Below, piece by piece: positions 26,115 through 34,589 of a stretch of DNA of 64,000 bases (its first letter is position 1; each line of letters opens with the position of its first letter). The position numbers and the translations under genes were made by a program. The notes below the pieces were generated by a model that ran no database searches, was not told where the DNA came from, and worked only from the letters and a program-made list of their open reading frames with translations. Origin of the DNA: Paraburkholderia nodosa DSM 21604 (GTDB lineage: Bacteria > Pseudomonadota > Gammaproteobacteria > Burkholderiales > Burkholderiaceae); contig NZ_JAFA01000026.1 of the NCBI RefSeq assembly GCF_000519185.1, positions 51,520 through 115,519 of the forward strand. Reading direction: 5' to 3'.

Positions 26115-26528
26115 ACTCATGACGATCACAACTTCCGCGCCGAGTCGGCTTGCAAGCCCTGTCATCCCCACTCGCGAGCGAACCGTCACGACTTTCCAGA
26201 GTGAACCGCAGCTCGACGAGCATGGCGACCTGAACTGGATTCTTCGCACCGCCCAGTCGCCGCCGGCGATCTCGATCTCGCAAAGACGCCCCGAGTTCTC
26301 TGGCTTACGCGATAGCCTCAGAACAGGATCCGTTTGCGAGTCACCACACGGACCCGTTTTCTGCACACATTTAACGGCGGCGCTACACTCGAGCGGTTGT
26401 CGAAAGGCCGTGCCCACGGGCCTGCGCTTTGGCTTGCTCATTAGGCAAGCCAGGCGGAACAGCCGGCGCGCGGACGCTTCGATTGCACGATCAAGAACGA
26501 CAAATCCCCACTCTCGGAGAGCCGCTCC
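26115..26528 (+). other. Non-coding or decayed stretch with right-hand direct repeats and ior leader
   Basis: An ATG at 26119 opens a frame running into iorA, but it has no recognisable family resemblance and no convincing codon pattern. It may be the start of another truncated gene. ggatccgtttgc (26326-26337) and cggacccgttt (26349-26359) repeat the words found at 17240-17279. From about 26400 on, the sequence is again GC-rich and forms the leader of the molybdenum-hydroxylase operon. Confidence 0.45.
26431..26451. promoter_or_regulatory. Perfect inverted repeat upstream of iorA
   Basis: Arms ggcttgc and gcaagcc flank tcattag, 78-98 bases before the iorA start. This could be an operator or an RNA hairpin in the leader. 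No regulator gene is adjacent apart from the LysR gene across the repeat-marked boundary. Confidence 0.4.
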
Positions 26529-26984
26529 ATGACGACGCTAACAATCAACGGAGAAACTCATACGGTCGACGCGCCGCCCGACATGCCGCTGCTCTGGGTC
26601 CTGCGCGACGTCGTCGGCCTCACCGGCACGAAGTTCGGCTGCGGCATTGCCCAGTGCGGCGCATGCACGGTGCATCTCGACGGCGTGGCCGCGCGCTCGT
26701 GCGTGCTGCCCGTCGCGGCCGTTGCGGGCCGCAGGATCACCACCATCGAGGCCATCGGCGCGACCCCCGCCGGACAGAAGGTGCAGAAGGCGTGGCGCGA
26801 GATCGACGTGGTGCAGTGCGGCTACTGTCAATCGGGGCAGGTGATGTCGGCGACAGCGCTCATCGCCGTGAATCCGAACCCGAGCGACGCGGATATCGAC
26901 GCCGCCATGGCGGGCAACATCTGCCGCTGCGGCACCTATGCGCGGATTCGCGCCGCCATCAAGCAAGCCGCGAAGGAGGCCTGA
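26529..26984 (+). CDS. iorA: [2Fe-2S] subunit of molybdenum hydroxylase (isoquinoline 1-oxidoreductase alpha type)
   Basis: This small electron-transfer subunit of a xanthine-oxidase-family enzyme has 151 residues. It has two [2Fe-2S] clusters: the plant-ferredoxin type with Cys 38, 43, 46 and 58, and the second with Cys 97, 100, 132 and 134 (QCGYCQSG and ICRCGTY). GGAGAG precedes the ATG at 26529. The stop is one base before the start of the large subunit. It passes electrons from the Mo site to the cytochrome encoded downstream. The natural substrate need not be isoquinoline; relatives include nicotinate hydroxylase and aldehyde dehydrogenases. Confidence 0.93.
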   Translation: MTTLTINGETHTVDAPPDMPLLWVLRDVVGLTGTKFGCGIAQCGACTVHLDGVAARSCVLPVAAVAGRRITTIEAIGATPAGQKVQKAWREIDVVQCGYCQSGQVMSATALIAVNPNPSDADIDAAMAGNICRCGTYARIRAAIKQAAKEA

Positions 26985-26985
26985 G

Positions 26986-29250
26986 ATGTCACAGGGTCTC
27001 CTCGATGCGCAGAACGGCGCGCCAGAACGCAAGCAGCATGTCACAGCAAGCGGCCCACTCTCGCGCCGCACGTTTCTCAAGCTCGGCGCGGCGACGGGCG
27101 GCGGCCTGCTGCTCGGCATCAGCTTTTCTGCCGGCGCGCAGGGTGACAGCCAGACGCGTCAATCGGTCGTTGGCGGCGACGGCAACGAAGCGCCGCAAGA
27201 CGGCGTGTTCGAGCCGAACGCGTTCGTGCAGATCGACCGCTCGGGCAAGGTCACGCTGATCGTCCCCAAGGTGGAGATGGGGCAAGGCGTGTACACCTCG
27301 ATTCCGATGCTGATCGCGGAAGAACTCGAAGTGCCGCTCGATAGCGTCACGATCGATCACGCGCCGCCCAATGCGAAGCTCTTCACCGACCCGCTGCTGG
27401 GCGGCCAGCTCACGGGCGGCTCGACGTCGATTCGCTTTGCCTGGCAGCCCATGCGCGAAGCGGGCGCGGCCGCGCGCACCGTTCTGATTCAGGCGGCGGC
27501 GCAACAGTGGCAAGTCGATCCGGCCACCTGCCACGCCAAAGCAGGCGAGGTGCTGCACGATGCGAGCGGCCGGCGCGTCACCTATGGCCAGCTCGTCGAT
27601 GCGGCCGCCCATCTGCCCGTGCCGCAGAAGGTGGCGCTCAAGGACCCGAAAGACTTCACGCTGGTCGGCAAGCCCACCAGGCGCCTCGACTCGCCCGAGA
27701 AGGTGAACGGCTCGGCGCTCTTCGGCCTCGACGTGCGTCTGCCCGACATGGTCTACGCCGCCATCGTGAACTGCCCTGTGTTCGGCGGCACGCTCGCGAA
27801 GGTCGACGACACCCACGCGAAGCAGGTTCCCGGCGTCACGCAGGTCGTGAAGATCGACAACGCCGTGGCCGTGATCGGCGCGCACACGTGGGCCGCGAAA
27901 CGGGGCGCCGCGGCGCTCGTCGTCGAGTGGAACGAAGGCGCGGGCGCGAACGTTTCGATGCAGCAGATCGTCGCCGATCTCGCGAGCGCCTCGCAACGCG
28001 AGGGCGCCGTCGCGCGCAAGAATGGCGACGTGCAGCAGGGGTTCGGCACCGCAAAAACACGCATCGACGCCGTTTATCAGCAGCCGTTCCTTGCGCACGC
28101 AACGATGGAGCCGATCAACTGCACGGTCAACGTGCAGTCAGACGGCTGCGAAATCTGGGTGGGCACCCAGGTGCCCACGCGCGCCGTGGATGCCGCCGTG
28201 GCCGTCACGGGTCTGAAGCCCGAGCAGGTCACGCTGCACAATCACTTGCTTGGCGGCGGCTTCGGGCGGCGGCTCGAAGTCGATGCGATCACCCAGGCGC
28301 TCAAGATCGGCAAGCAGCTCAAGGTGCCGGTGAAGGTGTTCTACACGCGCGAGGAGGACATTCAGCACGACATGTACAGGCCGTACTACTACGACCGCCT
28401 TTCCGCCGGGCTCGACGCGAACGGCAAGCCCGTTGCCTGGCAGCATCGCATCGCGGGCTCCTCGATCATTGCGCGCTTTGCGCCCCCCGCGTTCCAGCAC
28501 GGCGTCGACCCCGACGCCGTGGAAGTCGCCGCCGACCTGCCCTACGACCTGCCGAACCAGCTGATCGAATACGTGCGCCAGGAGCCGCATGCGGTGCCCA
28601 CCGCGTTCTGGCGCGGCGTGGGGCCCACGCGCAGCACATTCGTGGTGGAGAGCTTCGTCGACGAACTCGCGGTGGCCGCGAAAACCGACCCGGTCACCTA
28701 CCGCCGCAATCTGCTCGGCAAGTCGCCGCGCGCGCTCAACGTGCTCGACGTGGCCACGCGCGCCGCGAACTGGGGACCGCCCATGCCGAAGGGCCAAGGG
28801 CGCGGCGTCGCAGTGATGCACGCGTTCGGCAGCTTCCTCAGCATGGTCGCGGACGTCACCGTGGACGACGGCGAGGTGCGCGTGGACCGCGTGGTGTGCG
28901 CCGTGGATTGCGGCATGGCCGTGAATCCCGAGACCATCGAGGCGCAGATCCAGGGCGGCATCGTGTTCGGCATCACGGCCGCGCTGTGGGGCGAGATCAC
29001 GATCGAGCACGGACGCGTCACGCAAACCAACTTCACCGACTACCGGGTCATGCGCATCGACCAGATGCCGGTGATCGAAGTGCATCTGGTGAAGAGCGCC
29101 GAAGCGCCCGGCGGGATCGGCGAGCCCGGGACTTCGGCGGTCATACCGGCCGTGGCGAATGCGATCTATGCGGCAACCGGAAAACGTCTGCGGCACTTGC
29201 CCGTGGGCCGCCAGCTCATGAACGCGGGCGCGTCCGCGCAATCGGCTTGA
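26986..29250 (+). CDS. iorB: Molybdopterin-binding subunit of molybdenum hydroxylase (isoquinoline 1-oxidoreductase beta type)
   Basis: This 754-residue catalytic subunit oxidises an N-heterocycle or aldehyde with water as the oxygen source. A twin-arginine motif SRRTFLK at 26-32 followed by a Gly/Leu-rich stretch predicts Tat export, so the enzyme should be periplasmic. Visible cofactor-region motifs are GGGFGRRLEVD in the middle and the active-site Glu in GGIGEPGTS near the C-terminus. The length is typical for IorB. ATG 26986 follows GGAGG (GAAGGAGGCC) and the iorA stop. An XdhC-type maturation gene is not present in the window. Confidence 0.93.
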   Translation: MSQGLLDAQNGAPERKQHVTASGPLSRRTFLKLGAATGGGLLLGISFSAGAQGDSQTRQSVVGGDGNEAPQDGVFEPNAFVQIDRSGKVTLIVPKVEMGQGVYTSIPMLIAEELEVPLDSVTIDHAPPNAKLFTDPLLGGQLTGGSTSIRFAWQPMREAGAAARTVLIQAAAQQWQVDPATCHAKAGEVLHDASGRRVTYGQLVDAAAHLPVPQKVALKDPKDFTLVGKPTRRLDSPEKVNGSALFGLDVRLPDMVYAAIVNCPVFGGTLAKVDDTHAKQVPGVTQVVKIDNAVAVIGAHTWAAKRGAAALVVEWNEGAGANVSMQQIVADLASASQREGAVARKNGDVQQGFGTAKTRIDAVYQQPFLAHATMEPINCTVNVQSDGCEIWVGTQVPTRAVDAAVAVTGLKPEQVTLHNHLLGGGFGRRLEVDAITQALKIGKQLKVPVKVFYTREEDIQHDMYRPYYYDRLSAGLDANGKPVAWQHRIAGSSIIARFAPPAFQHGVDPDAVEVAADLPYDLPNQLIEYVRQEPHAVPTAFWRGVGPTRSTFVVESFVDELAVAAKTDPVTYRRNLLGKSPRALNVLDVATRAANWGPPMPKGQGRGVAVMHAFGSFLSMVADVTVDDGEVRVDRVVCAVDCGMAVNPETIEAQIQGGIVFGITAALWGEITIEHGRVTQTNFTDYRVMRIDQMPVIEVHLVKSAEAPGGIGEPGTSAVIPAVANAIYAATGKRLRHLPVGRQLMNAGASAQSA

Positions 29251-29261
29251 GGGAGCGAACC

Positions 29262-30584
29262 ATGACGAAGACGATCGACGCATCCCAACGAGCCCGCGGC
29301 CTGCGCCGCGTTGCCGGCGCAACGCTCGCGCTCGCCGCATTCGCGTGCGTGAGCACGCGCCCCGCGCTCGCGGCGAGCGCAGCGGACGCCGCCACGATCC
29401 AGCGCGGCGCCTACCTCGCCGCCGTGGGCGACTGCGCGGCGTGCCACACCGCGCCGCACGGCAAGCCGTTTGCAGGCGGCCTGCCGATGAGCACACCGCT
29501 TGGCCGCATCTACACGACCAACATCACGCCCGACCCGGACACCGGCATTGGCGGCTACACGCAAGCGGACTTCGCGCGCGCCCTGCGCGAGGGCGTCGCC
29601 AAAGACGGCCACAACCTCTATCCGGCGATGCCTTATCCCTCGTACGCGAAGGTGCGCGACGAGGACGTCGCCGCGCTCTACGCGTACTTCATGCAAGGCG
29701 TGCAACCGGTCAGGCAGAGCAACCGCGACGCCGACATCAAGTGGCCGATGAACATGCGCTGGCCGCTCAAGATCTGGAACGCCGTCTTCCTCGAGAAAGG
29801 CGCGTACCAGGACAAAGCGGGCAAGGACGTGGCATGGAACCGCGGCGCGTACCTCGTGCAGGGTCTCGGCCATTGCGGCTCGTGCCACACGCCGCGCGGC
29901 ATCGGTTTCAACGAGAAGGCGTTCGACGAAAGCGGCGACGCCTGGCTCACCGGCGCCGTGCTCGACGGCTGGTTCGCCTCGAACCTGACCGGCGCGCACA
30001 ACACGGGCCTCGGGCGCTGGAGCGAAGCGGACCTCGCGCAGTTCCTGAAGACGGGCGCGAACCAGCACGCTTCGGCGTTCGGCGCGATGACCGATGTGGT
30101 CAACAAGAGCACCCAGGCCATGAGCGACACGGACGTCAACGCGATCGCGCTCTACCTGAAGTCGCTGCCCGCGAAGGGCGGCGACGGCGCACCGGCCTAC
30201 GCCTATGACGCGCAGGCGACGAAAGTGTCGCTTTCGCGTCCGGCGAACGATGCGGGCGCGCGCGTCTACACGGCGTATTGCATGCATTGCCACGGCGCCG
30301 ACGGGCGCGGCTTCGCGCCGATGTTCGCGCCGCTCGCGGGCAATCCGAATGTGCTGGAAAAAGACGCGTCGTCGCTCATCAACGTCACGCTCAACGGCAC
30401 GGGCGATCTCGTGATCCAGGGCATGCCCGCGCCGTACCCCATGCCCGCTTATGCAGATATCCTAAGCGACAAGCAGATCGCCGATGTGCTCACGTTCGTG
30501 CGCGCGGGCTGGAACAACAAGGCAGGCGGGGTGGGCGTGGCGGAGGTAGCGAAGCTGCGCACGAGGACGCAGGCGGCGCGATAG
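29262..30584 (+). CDS. Tri-haem cytochrome c (alcohol/aldehyde-dehydrogenase subunit type)
   Basis: This 440-residue periplasmic or membrane-anchored cytochrome has three CXXCH haem sites: CAACH at 58-62, CGSCH at 205-209 and CMHCH at 340-344. It has an N-terminal signal ending around ALAAS at residue 36-39. The layout matches the cytochrome subunits that accompany IorAB-type enzymes and membrane alcohol dehydrogenases, passing electrons to ubiquinone or the terminal oxidase. ATG 29262 follows GGGAGCG and lies 11 bases after iorB, so it forms one operon with it. Confidence 0.93.
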   Translation: MTKTIDASQRARGLRRVAGATLALAAFACVSTRPALAASAADAATIQRGAYLAAVGDCAACHTAPHGKPFAGGLPMSTPLGRIYTTNITPDPDTGIGGYTQADFARALREGVAKDGHNLYPAMPYPSYAKVRDEDVAALYAYFMQGVQPVRQSNRDADIKWPMNMRWPLKIWNAVFLEKGAYQDKAGKDVAWNRGAYLVQGLGHCGSCHTPRGIGFNEKAFDESGDAWLTGAVLDGWFASNLTGAHNTGLGRWSEADLAQFLKTGANQHASAFGAMTDVVNKSTQAMSDTDVNAIALYLKSLPAKGGDGAPAYAYDAQATKVSLSRPANDAGARVYTAYCMHCHGADGRGFAPMFAPLAGNPNVLEKDASSLINVTLNGTGDLVIQGMPAPYPMPAYADILSDKQIADVLTFVRAGWNNKAGGVGVAEVAKLRTRTQAAR

Positions 30585-30605
30585 GAAGATGTGTTGAAGC
30601 GAAAC

Positions 30606-30631
30606 GCGCCGGCCATGAAGGCGGCCGGCGC
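30606..30631. terminator. Strong GC hairpin between convergent genes
   Basis: Perfect 9-base arms gcgccggcc (30606-30614) and ggccggcgc (30623-30631) lie between the cytochrome stop (30584) and the binding-protein stop (30656). T-tracts are weak on both sides, so it probably acts as a bidirectional, imperfect terminator. Confidence 0.5.
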
Positions 30632-30655
30632 GAGTGTCGCGAAACGCCAGTAGCG

Positions 30656-31459
30656 TTAGTGCGCGAGCGGTTGCGTCACGTCCTGGCCGAACCACTGCAT
30701 GGAGATCTTCTTGAGCGTGCCGTCCTGCTTGAGCGAGGTGAGCGCGTCGTTGATCGCCTTCTCGAACTTCGGATTGCCCTTGCGGAACGGAATGGCCATT
30801 TCCTGATCGGCGCCCGGCAACACGGCGCCCGGACGCAGCGGCAGATTCGACGTCTTGATGATGTACGGCAGCATCAGGCGGTCGTCCATCGTTGCGTCGA
30901 TGCGCTTCGTGGCCAGGTCGCGCAGCTTCTCGGGCGCGCCGGGATAGGTCTGCACGTTGATGCCGGGCACGGCGCGCGCCATCTGGTCATAGTTGGTGCC
31001 GAGCGTCACGCCGAGCTTCTTGTCGCCCTTGAATTCGTCGAGCGTCTTGAATTCGCGTTTGTCGTCGGAGCGCTGGATCAGCTGCGCGGCCGAGTACGTG
31101 TACGGCTGGCTGAAGTCGAGCGCCTGCTGGCGTTGCGGCGTGATGGTCACCTGATTGACGATCACGTCGAACTTGCCGGCCTGCAGCGCCGCGATAATAC
31201 CGCTCCACTCGGTGGGAATGAACTCGGGCTTGACCCCGAGCTTGGCCGCCACGGCCTTCGCGACGTCCACGTCGAAGCCGACGAGGTCGCCCTTGCTGTC
31301 ACGGGAATCGAACGGGGGATAGGTGCCTTCCAGACCGATCTTGAGCACCCCGGCCTGTTTGACGGAATCCAGCAGATCTTCCGCATGAGCGGAAATGGCG
31401 GTAAATCCAAGTGCCGATACGGCAAGCGCGCTTGTGAACAGGAGCTTCGTCAACTTCAT
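30656..31459 (-). CDS. Amino-acid ABC transporter substrate-binding protein (cystine/FliY-like)
   Basis: This 267-residue periplasmic binding protein of family 3 has a Sec signal ending SAHAE near residue 27. It shows the family pattern LKIGLEGTYPPF followed by GFDVDVAKAVAAKLG, and DVIVNQVTITPQRQQALDFSQPY in the middle (landmark only). The overall pattern is closest to cystine-binding FliY/TcyJ. It lies downstream of hutG on the same strand after 228 bases, with its own leader containing an inverted repeat at 31543-31566. No permease or ATPase is adjacent, so it may share the transporter at 34586-36018 or one encoded elsewhere. Confidence 0.9.
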   Translation of the reverse strand: MKLTKLLFTSALAVSALGFTAISAHAEDLLDSVKQAGVLKIGLEGTYPPFDSRDSKGDLVGFDVDVAKAVAAKLGVKPEFIPTEWSGIIAALQAGKFDVIVNQVTITPQRQQALDFSQPYTYSAAQLIQRSDDKREFKTLDEFKGDKKLGVTLGTNYDQMARAVPGINVQTYPGAPEKLRDLATKRIDATMDDRLMLPYIIKTSNLPLRPGAVLPGADQEMAIPFRKGNPKFEKAINDALTSLKQDGTLKKISMQWFGQDVTQPLAH

Positions 31460-31542
31460 TCAACCTCTCCTCTTTATGTGGATGTCTGGACTGCTTCGCG
31501 ATGGCACATCAGCGCCCCCCGAGGCCGCGTCGCTAGAGAATA

Positions 31543-31566
31543 CTACGATCGGCAGCGCGATCGTAG
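31543..31566. promoter_or_regulatory. Perfect 9-base inverted repeat in the leader of the FliY-like gene
   Basis: Arms ctacgatcg and cgatcgtag flank gcagcg, 84-107 bases upstream of the start at 31459. Symmetry and position suit an operator. I see no other coding feature in the gap 31460-31687. Confidence 0.45.
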
Positions 31567-31687
31567 CCCGCACAACTGAGTACTTTCCCGTGCTGGGCGG
31601 CGCGCAGAACGGCGCAAATCGCCTTTGAGACCGGCTGCTTTCTGAAATGTAGGGATTCGCTTAATAGCGCGTTCACGCGCGGCGCAA

Positions 31688-32497
31688 TCAGCCCGCGGCG
31701 GCGTTCATCGCCTTCACGGCCTCGAGCGCGCCGTCCACCATCCTGCTCACCACCGGCTCGACTTTCTGCGCGAGCGAAGGCTCATAGTCGAACGGCGCGG
31801 TCTCGCTCATGTAGGTCGACTGGCACATCTCGAGTTGCACCGCATGCACGCCGTCCTGCGGCGCGCCGTAGTGACGCGTGTTGTAGCCGCCCTTGAAGCG
31901 GCCATTCGCGATCCACGTGAAGTCGCTCGCGGCCGCCGCGCGCTCGACCGCCGCCTGCACCGCTGCCGCCGCCGTGCGCCCGTCCTGCGTGCCGATGTTC
32001 AGATCGGGCAGCTTGCCGTCGAATAGCCGCGGCAGCGCGCTCGCAATCGAGTGCGCTTCCCACAGCAGGACGTTGGCGTGCTGCGCGCGCAGGCGTTGCA
32101 GCTCGGCGCGCAGCGCGTCGTGATACGGCTGCCAGTATGCGGCGACGCGGCGTTGCCGCTCGTGCGCATCAGGCGCGCGGCCCTCGCGATAGAGCGCCTC
32201 GCCGCGGAACGTTTCGGTCGGACACAGCGAAGTCGTCGTCTGCCCCGGATACAGGCTTTCGTCGTTGGGCGGCCGGTTCAGGTCGATCACATAGCGCGAC
32301 ACGCTCGCACCGAGTATCGTCGCGTCCAGCAACTTCGCAAACGCATAGAGCCGGTCGAGATGCCAGTCGGTATCGGCCACCGTGAGCGCGATGTCCGTAT
32401 AGGCGTCGCGCAGCGCCTCGGGAATCTGCGTGCCGAGGTGGGGAATCGAGATCAGCAGCGGCGCCGTGCCGCGTTCGAGCGTAAAGAGGTCGGTCAT
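31688..32497 (-). CDS. hutG: N-formylglutamate deformylase
   Basis: This enzyme hydrolyses N-formyl-L-glutamate to L-glutamate and formate, the last step of the five-step histidine pathway. The 269-residue product matches the FGase family: LLISIPHLGTQIP at the start, ADTDWHLDRLY near 40, VIDLNRPPNDESLYPGQ near 70-85 and LLWEAHSI near 145. ATG 32497 begins MTDLFTLERG. It follows hutF by 27 bases. The immediate upstream steps (hutH, hutU) are not in the window. Confidence 0.93.
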   Translation of the reverse strand: MTDLFTLERGTAPLLISIPHLGTQIPEALRDAYTDIALTVADTDWHLDRLYAFAKLLDATILGASVSRYVIDLNRPPNDESLYPGQTTTSLCPTETFRGEALYREGRAPDAHERQRRVAAYWQPYHDALRAELQRLRAQHANVLLWEAHSIASALPRLFDGKLPDLNIGTQDGRTAAAAVQAAVERAAAASDFTWIANGRFKGGYNTRHYGAPQDGVHAVQLEMCQSTYMSETAPFDYEPSLAQKVEPVVSRMVDGALEAVKAMNAAAG

Positions 32498-32524
32498 GGG
32501 GGCTCCGTTCGGTTGGCCGCGCGC

Positions 32525-33943
32525 TCACGCGCCGGCGAGGAGATGGTTCAACGCCTGGCGATAGCCGGCGTACAGGCGCGTTTCGTCGCGATGCCGGCGC
32601 TGCGCGACGACCTGCTCGCCGCCCACATAGACATCAAGCACCGGGGTCTCGCCATGCTCGCAGAACACCACGGAGGAAAGCCAGCTTGGCGGCGTCTGCT
32701 GCGCGAGGTTCGGATGCTGCGCGTCGAGCACGAGCCAGTCCGCGCGGGCGCCCTCCTGCAGCGCGCCCACCGCGCGCCCCGTCGCGCGCGCGCCGCCCGC
32801 GAGCGCCGCGTCGAAAAGACGGTCGGCCACCTGCGCCGTCTCGGGCGACGCGAGCACGTTGCGTTCGCGCCGCGTGAGCCGCTGCCCATATTCGAGCAGG
32901 CGCAATTCGGCGCGCCAGTCCACGCCGATATGGCTGTCCGAGCCGATGCCGAACGCGCCGCCCGCATCGAGATACTCGCGCGCGGGGAAAACGCCATCGC
33001 CAAGATTCGCTTCGGTCGTGAGGCACAGGCCCGTAATCGCGCCGCTCTGCGCGAGCGCAGCGGTCTCCCGCGCGTCGATATGCGTGGCATGGACGAGGCA
33101 CCAGCGCGCGTTCACGTCGAAGCGATCGAGCAGCCATTGCACGGGCCGCGCGCCCTCGGTCGCGAGGCACGCGTCCACTTCGGCCGTCTGCTCGGCGATG
33201 TGGATATGCACCGGCGCGTGAGGAAGCGCGTGATCCAGGCCTTCCAGCAGCGCACGCAACGAGTCGTGCGAAACCGCGCGCAGCGAATGCGGCGCGACGC
33301 CATAGCGCAACGCGCCATGCTCGGGCCGCCACGCACGCAGCGCCTCGACAATGCCGAGCAACTGGTCGGGCGTGTTGATGAAGCGCCGCTGATCGTCGCG
33401 CGGCGCTTGCGCGCCGAAGCCGCTGTACTGGTAGAGCACGGGCAGCATGGTCATGCCGATGCCGGTGTCCTCTGCCGCCTCGACCACACGCTGCGCCAGT
33501 TCGGCGGGGCTCGCATAGCGCTGGCCGTCCTGCGCGTGATGCACGTAGTGAAACTCGCAGACGGAGGTATAGCCCGCCTTGAGCATTTCCACATAAAGCC
33601 AGCTCGCGACCGCAGCGAGATCGTCGGGCGTGATGCGCGCCGCGAAGCGGTACATCAGGTCGCGCCAGCTCCAGAAGCTGTCGGTCGGGTTCGCGCGATA
33701 TTCGGTGAGGCCCGCCATGGCGCGCTGGAACGCATGCGAATGAAGATTAGGCATGCCAGGCGTGATCGGGCCCGGCGCACGCGCGACGCCTTGAGGCGCT
33801 TGCGCCAGATCGGGCGTTACGCCGCGCAGCGTGCCCGTAGCGTCCCATTCGAGCAGCACATTGCGGCGCCAGCCGCAGGGCAAATACGCATGGTCCGCGA
33901 AGAGCGCGTTCGTCATGGCAAGCGGAGGCATCGGGGGGCTCAT
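32525..33943 (-). CDS. hutF: Formimidoylglutamate deiminase
   Basis: This zinc amidohydrolase converts N-formimino-L-glutamate to N-formylglutamate plus ammonia. Metal-binding His residues are visible in PNLHSHAFQRAMAG, and HIHIAEQ and VHATHID follow further on; GIGSDSHIGVDW carries the conserved Asp. Three in-frame ATGs lie at 33943, 33931 and 33916, none with a clear ribosome-binding site. 33943 is 4 bases after the hutD stop and would suit coupling (472 residues), whereas homology favours 33916, where MTNALFADHA begins. The gene sits between hutD and hutG. Confidence 0.9.
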   Translation of the reverse strand: MSPPMPPLAMTNALFADHAYLPCGWRRNVLLEWDATGTLRGVTPDLAQAPQGVARAPGPITPGMPNLHSHAFQRAMAGLTEYRANPTDSFWSWRDLMYRFAARITPDDLAAVASWLYVEMLKAGYTSVCEFHYVHHAQDGQRYASPAELAQRVVEAAEDTGIGMTMLPVLYQYSGFGAQAPRDDQRRFINTPDQLLGIVEALRAWRPEHGALRYGVAPHSLRAVSHDSLRALLEGLDHALPHAPVHIHIAEQTAEVDACLATEGARPVQWLLDRFDVNARWCLVHATHIDARETAALAQSGAITGLCLTTEANLGDGVFPAREYLDAGGAFGIGSDSHIGVDWRAELRLLEYGQRLTRRERNVLASPETAQVADRLFDAALAGGARATGRAVGALQEGARADWLVLDAQHPNLAQQTPPSWLSSVVFCEHGETPVLDVYVGGEQVVAQRRHRDETRLYAGYRQALNHLLAGA

Positions 33944-33947
33944 GAAA

Positions 33948-34589
33948 TCAGGCTCGCGCGATATCGAGTGTGACGGCCAGCAGCGCGCCTGCGCCGCGCG
34001 TTTCGAGGTCCACGGCCTGCGCCGCGTCCACGCGCAACGTGTCGGCGGGCGCGAGAGCGATGAAGCCGTCGCCCGCCACGCTCACCTCGACTCGACCTTG
34101 CACGGCATGCAGCAACACGGTCTGCGCATGCACACTGCGCCGCCCTGCCTCGCGCCACACTTCGAGCGCGCCGCGCGCGGCCTCGCGGCGCACCATCAGG
34201 TTGAACACGCGCACGGGGCCGGCGGCGATCCGTGCATCGATCGCCGATTCGCCGGCAAAGCGCGCGATGTCCAGGGCGCGATCGAGCGTATGTGTGGCGT
34301 GAGGCGCTTGTCCTCCTGCGCACGCTTCGTCCAGCTGCAAGGCGGCGCCCTCGATCAAGACGAGCGTGCGGTCGATGCCCGCGAAGCACGAAAACGGCCC
34401 GGCCTGCGCGATATCCGCGAGACTCGCGCGCCACGCGAACCCATCGGGCGGCGCGCCCGCTGCGCAACCCGTCGCGATTTCGCGCGTCACGCCGCCGCCG
34501 TTTTTCCAGGGCGCGGGCACGAGATCGACGCCACTCAGCAACGTCACTCTCGCGCCTGCCCTGCCTTCGGGTGCGGACGAGCGGCTCAT
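33948..34589 (-). CDS. hutD: HutD-family protein
   Basis: HutD is a cupin-fold protein of histidine-utilisation operons, thought to bind formylglutamate and limit pathway flux. This one has 213 residues and carries the typical WKNGGGVTREIA near residues 28-39 and FSCFAGIDRTLVLIEG in the middle. Its ATG overlaps the stop of the ATPase gene (ATGA), so translation is coupled to the importer. It directly precedes hutF. Confidence 0.9.
   Translation of the reverse strand: MSRSSAPEGRAGARVTLLSGVDLVPAPWKNGGGVTREIATGCAAGAPPDGFAWRASLADIAQAGPFSCFAGIDRTLVLIEGAALQLDEACAGGQAPHATHTLDRALDIARFAGESAIDARIAAGPVRVFNLMVRREAARGALEVWREAGRRSVHAQTVLLHAVQGRVEVSVAGDGFIALAPADTLRVDAAQAVDLETRGAGALLAVTLDIARA

Noticed and set aside
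26119..26532. Open frame after the RraA-like remnant
   Set aside because: No family resemblance, overlaps the iorA start and contains the repeat words; kept only as a possible decayed gene start.
32051..33973. 640-codon plus-strand frame
   Set aside because: It is antisense to hutF and hutG, both with recognisable catalytic motifs; the composition is shadow-like.
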